A stretch of DNA of 5,077 nucleotides. It comes from JAZNOQ01 sp045589215. Its GTDB lineage: Bacteria > Bacillota > Clostridia > Oscillospirales > CAG-272. Of this stretch, positions 5,071-5,077 are shown in pieces. Both the position numbers and the translations under genes were made by a program. The notes below the pieces were generated by a model that made no database searches, was not told the DNA's origin, and saw only the letters and a list, made by a program, of their open reading frames with translations. The stretch lies in the NCBI GenBank assembly GCA_045589215.1, contig JAZNOQ010000122.1:1-5077 (forward strand). The letters run 5' to 3'. Position 1 is the stretch's first letter. Each line of letters begins with the position of its first letter.

Positions 5071-5077
5071 CACGATC
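4979..5077 (+). repeat. 99-bp exact direct repeat, copy 2 (ends at window edge)
   Basis: Perfect copy of 4792-4890. The 187-bp offset puts it out of frame with potB, so the long open frame reads it as unrelated residues and stops at 5070. In its own frame it re-encodes ISGITMVF to GDTI. The match runs to the last base, so its true right limit is unknown. Confidence 0.97.

Overview
The window looks like chromosomal DNA from a Gram-positive, probably uncultivated anaerobic member of the Clostridia (Bacillota). This is inferred from several signs. Genes have strong AAGGAGG-type ribosome binding sites, and the two clear promoters are TTGACA/TTGCAT-17-TACAAT. A DUF1836 regulator is present, a family I know essentially from Firmicutes. 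There is a SpoIVFB-like M50 protease, a YuaF/FloT-like NfeD plus flotillin pair, and a potAB-type polyamine transporter operon. Base composition is moderate. There are no mobile elements, RNA genes or CRISPR arrays.

Left part (1-2030, minus strand): a four-gene cluster read right to left. It encodes a DUF1836 MerR-like regulator, an NfeD/YuaF-type membrane protein, an unrecognised four-helix membrane protein, and the first 49 codons of a flotillin (SPFH) protein that runs off the left edge. Gaps are 26, 12 and 109 bp, so the first three genes are clearly one operon and the flotillin probably belongs to it. The inferred role is a membrane-microdomain (flotillin/NfeD) module carrying its own regulator. 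Its promoter (2106-2134) has perfect or near-perfect hexamers, and an inverted repeat fills the spacer, as an operator would.

Middle (2031-2986): a divergent intergenic region leads into a short M50 site-2 protease gene on the plus strand (2191-2787). It is followed by a plausible rho-independent terminator (2819-2848), then a second sigma-A-type promoter (2860-2888) with a leader of about 90 nt.

Right part (2987-5077, plus strand): potA, the polyamine ABC transporter ATPase, overlaps potB, the inner permease, by 4 bp (GTGA). PotA energises uptake through the PotB/PotC permease pair; potC and the binding protein potD would be expected beyond the right edge. potB is normal up to residue 249, then loses family resemblance. 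An exact 99-bp repeat of its own sequence (4792-4890 = 4979-5077) runs to the last base of the window in another reading frame, separated by 88 unrelated bp. This is either a real rearrangement that breaks potB or, more likely, an assembly artefact at a contig end, so the potB 3' end should not be trusted.

The most interesting biology is the regulator-NfeD-4TM-flotillin cluster with its operator-like promoter. The most striking sequence anomaly is the terminal repeat in potB.
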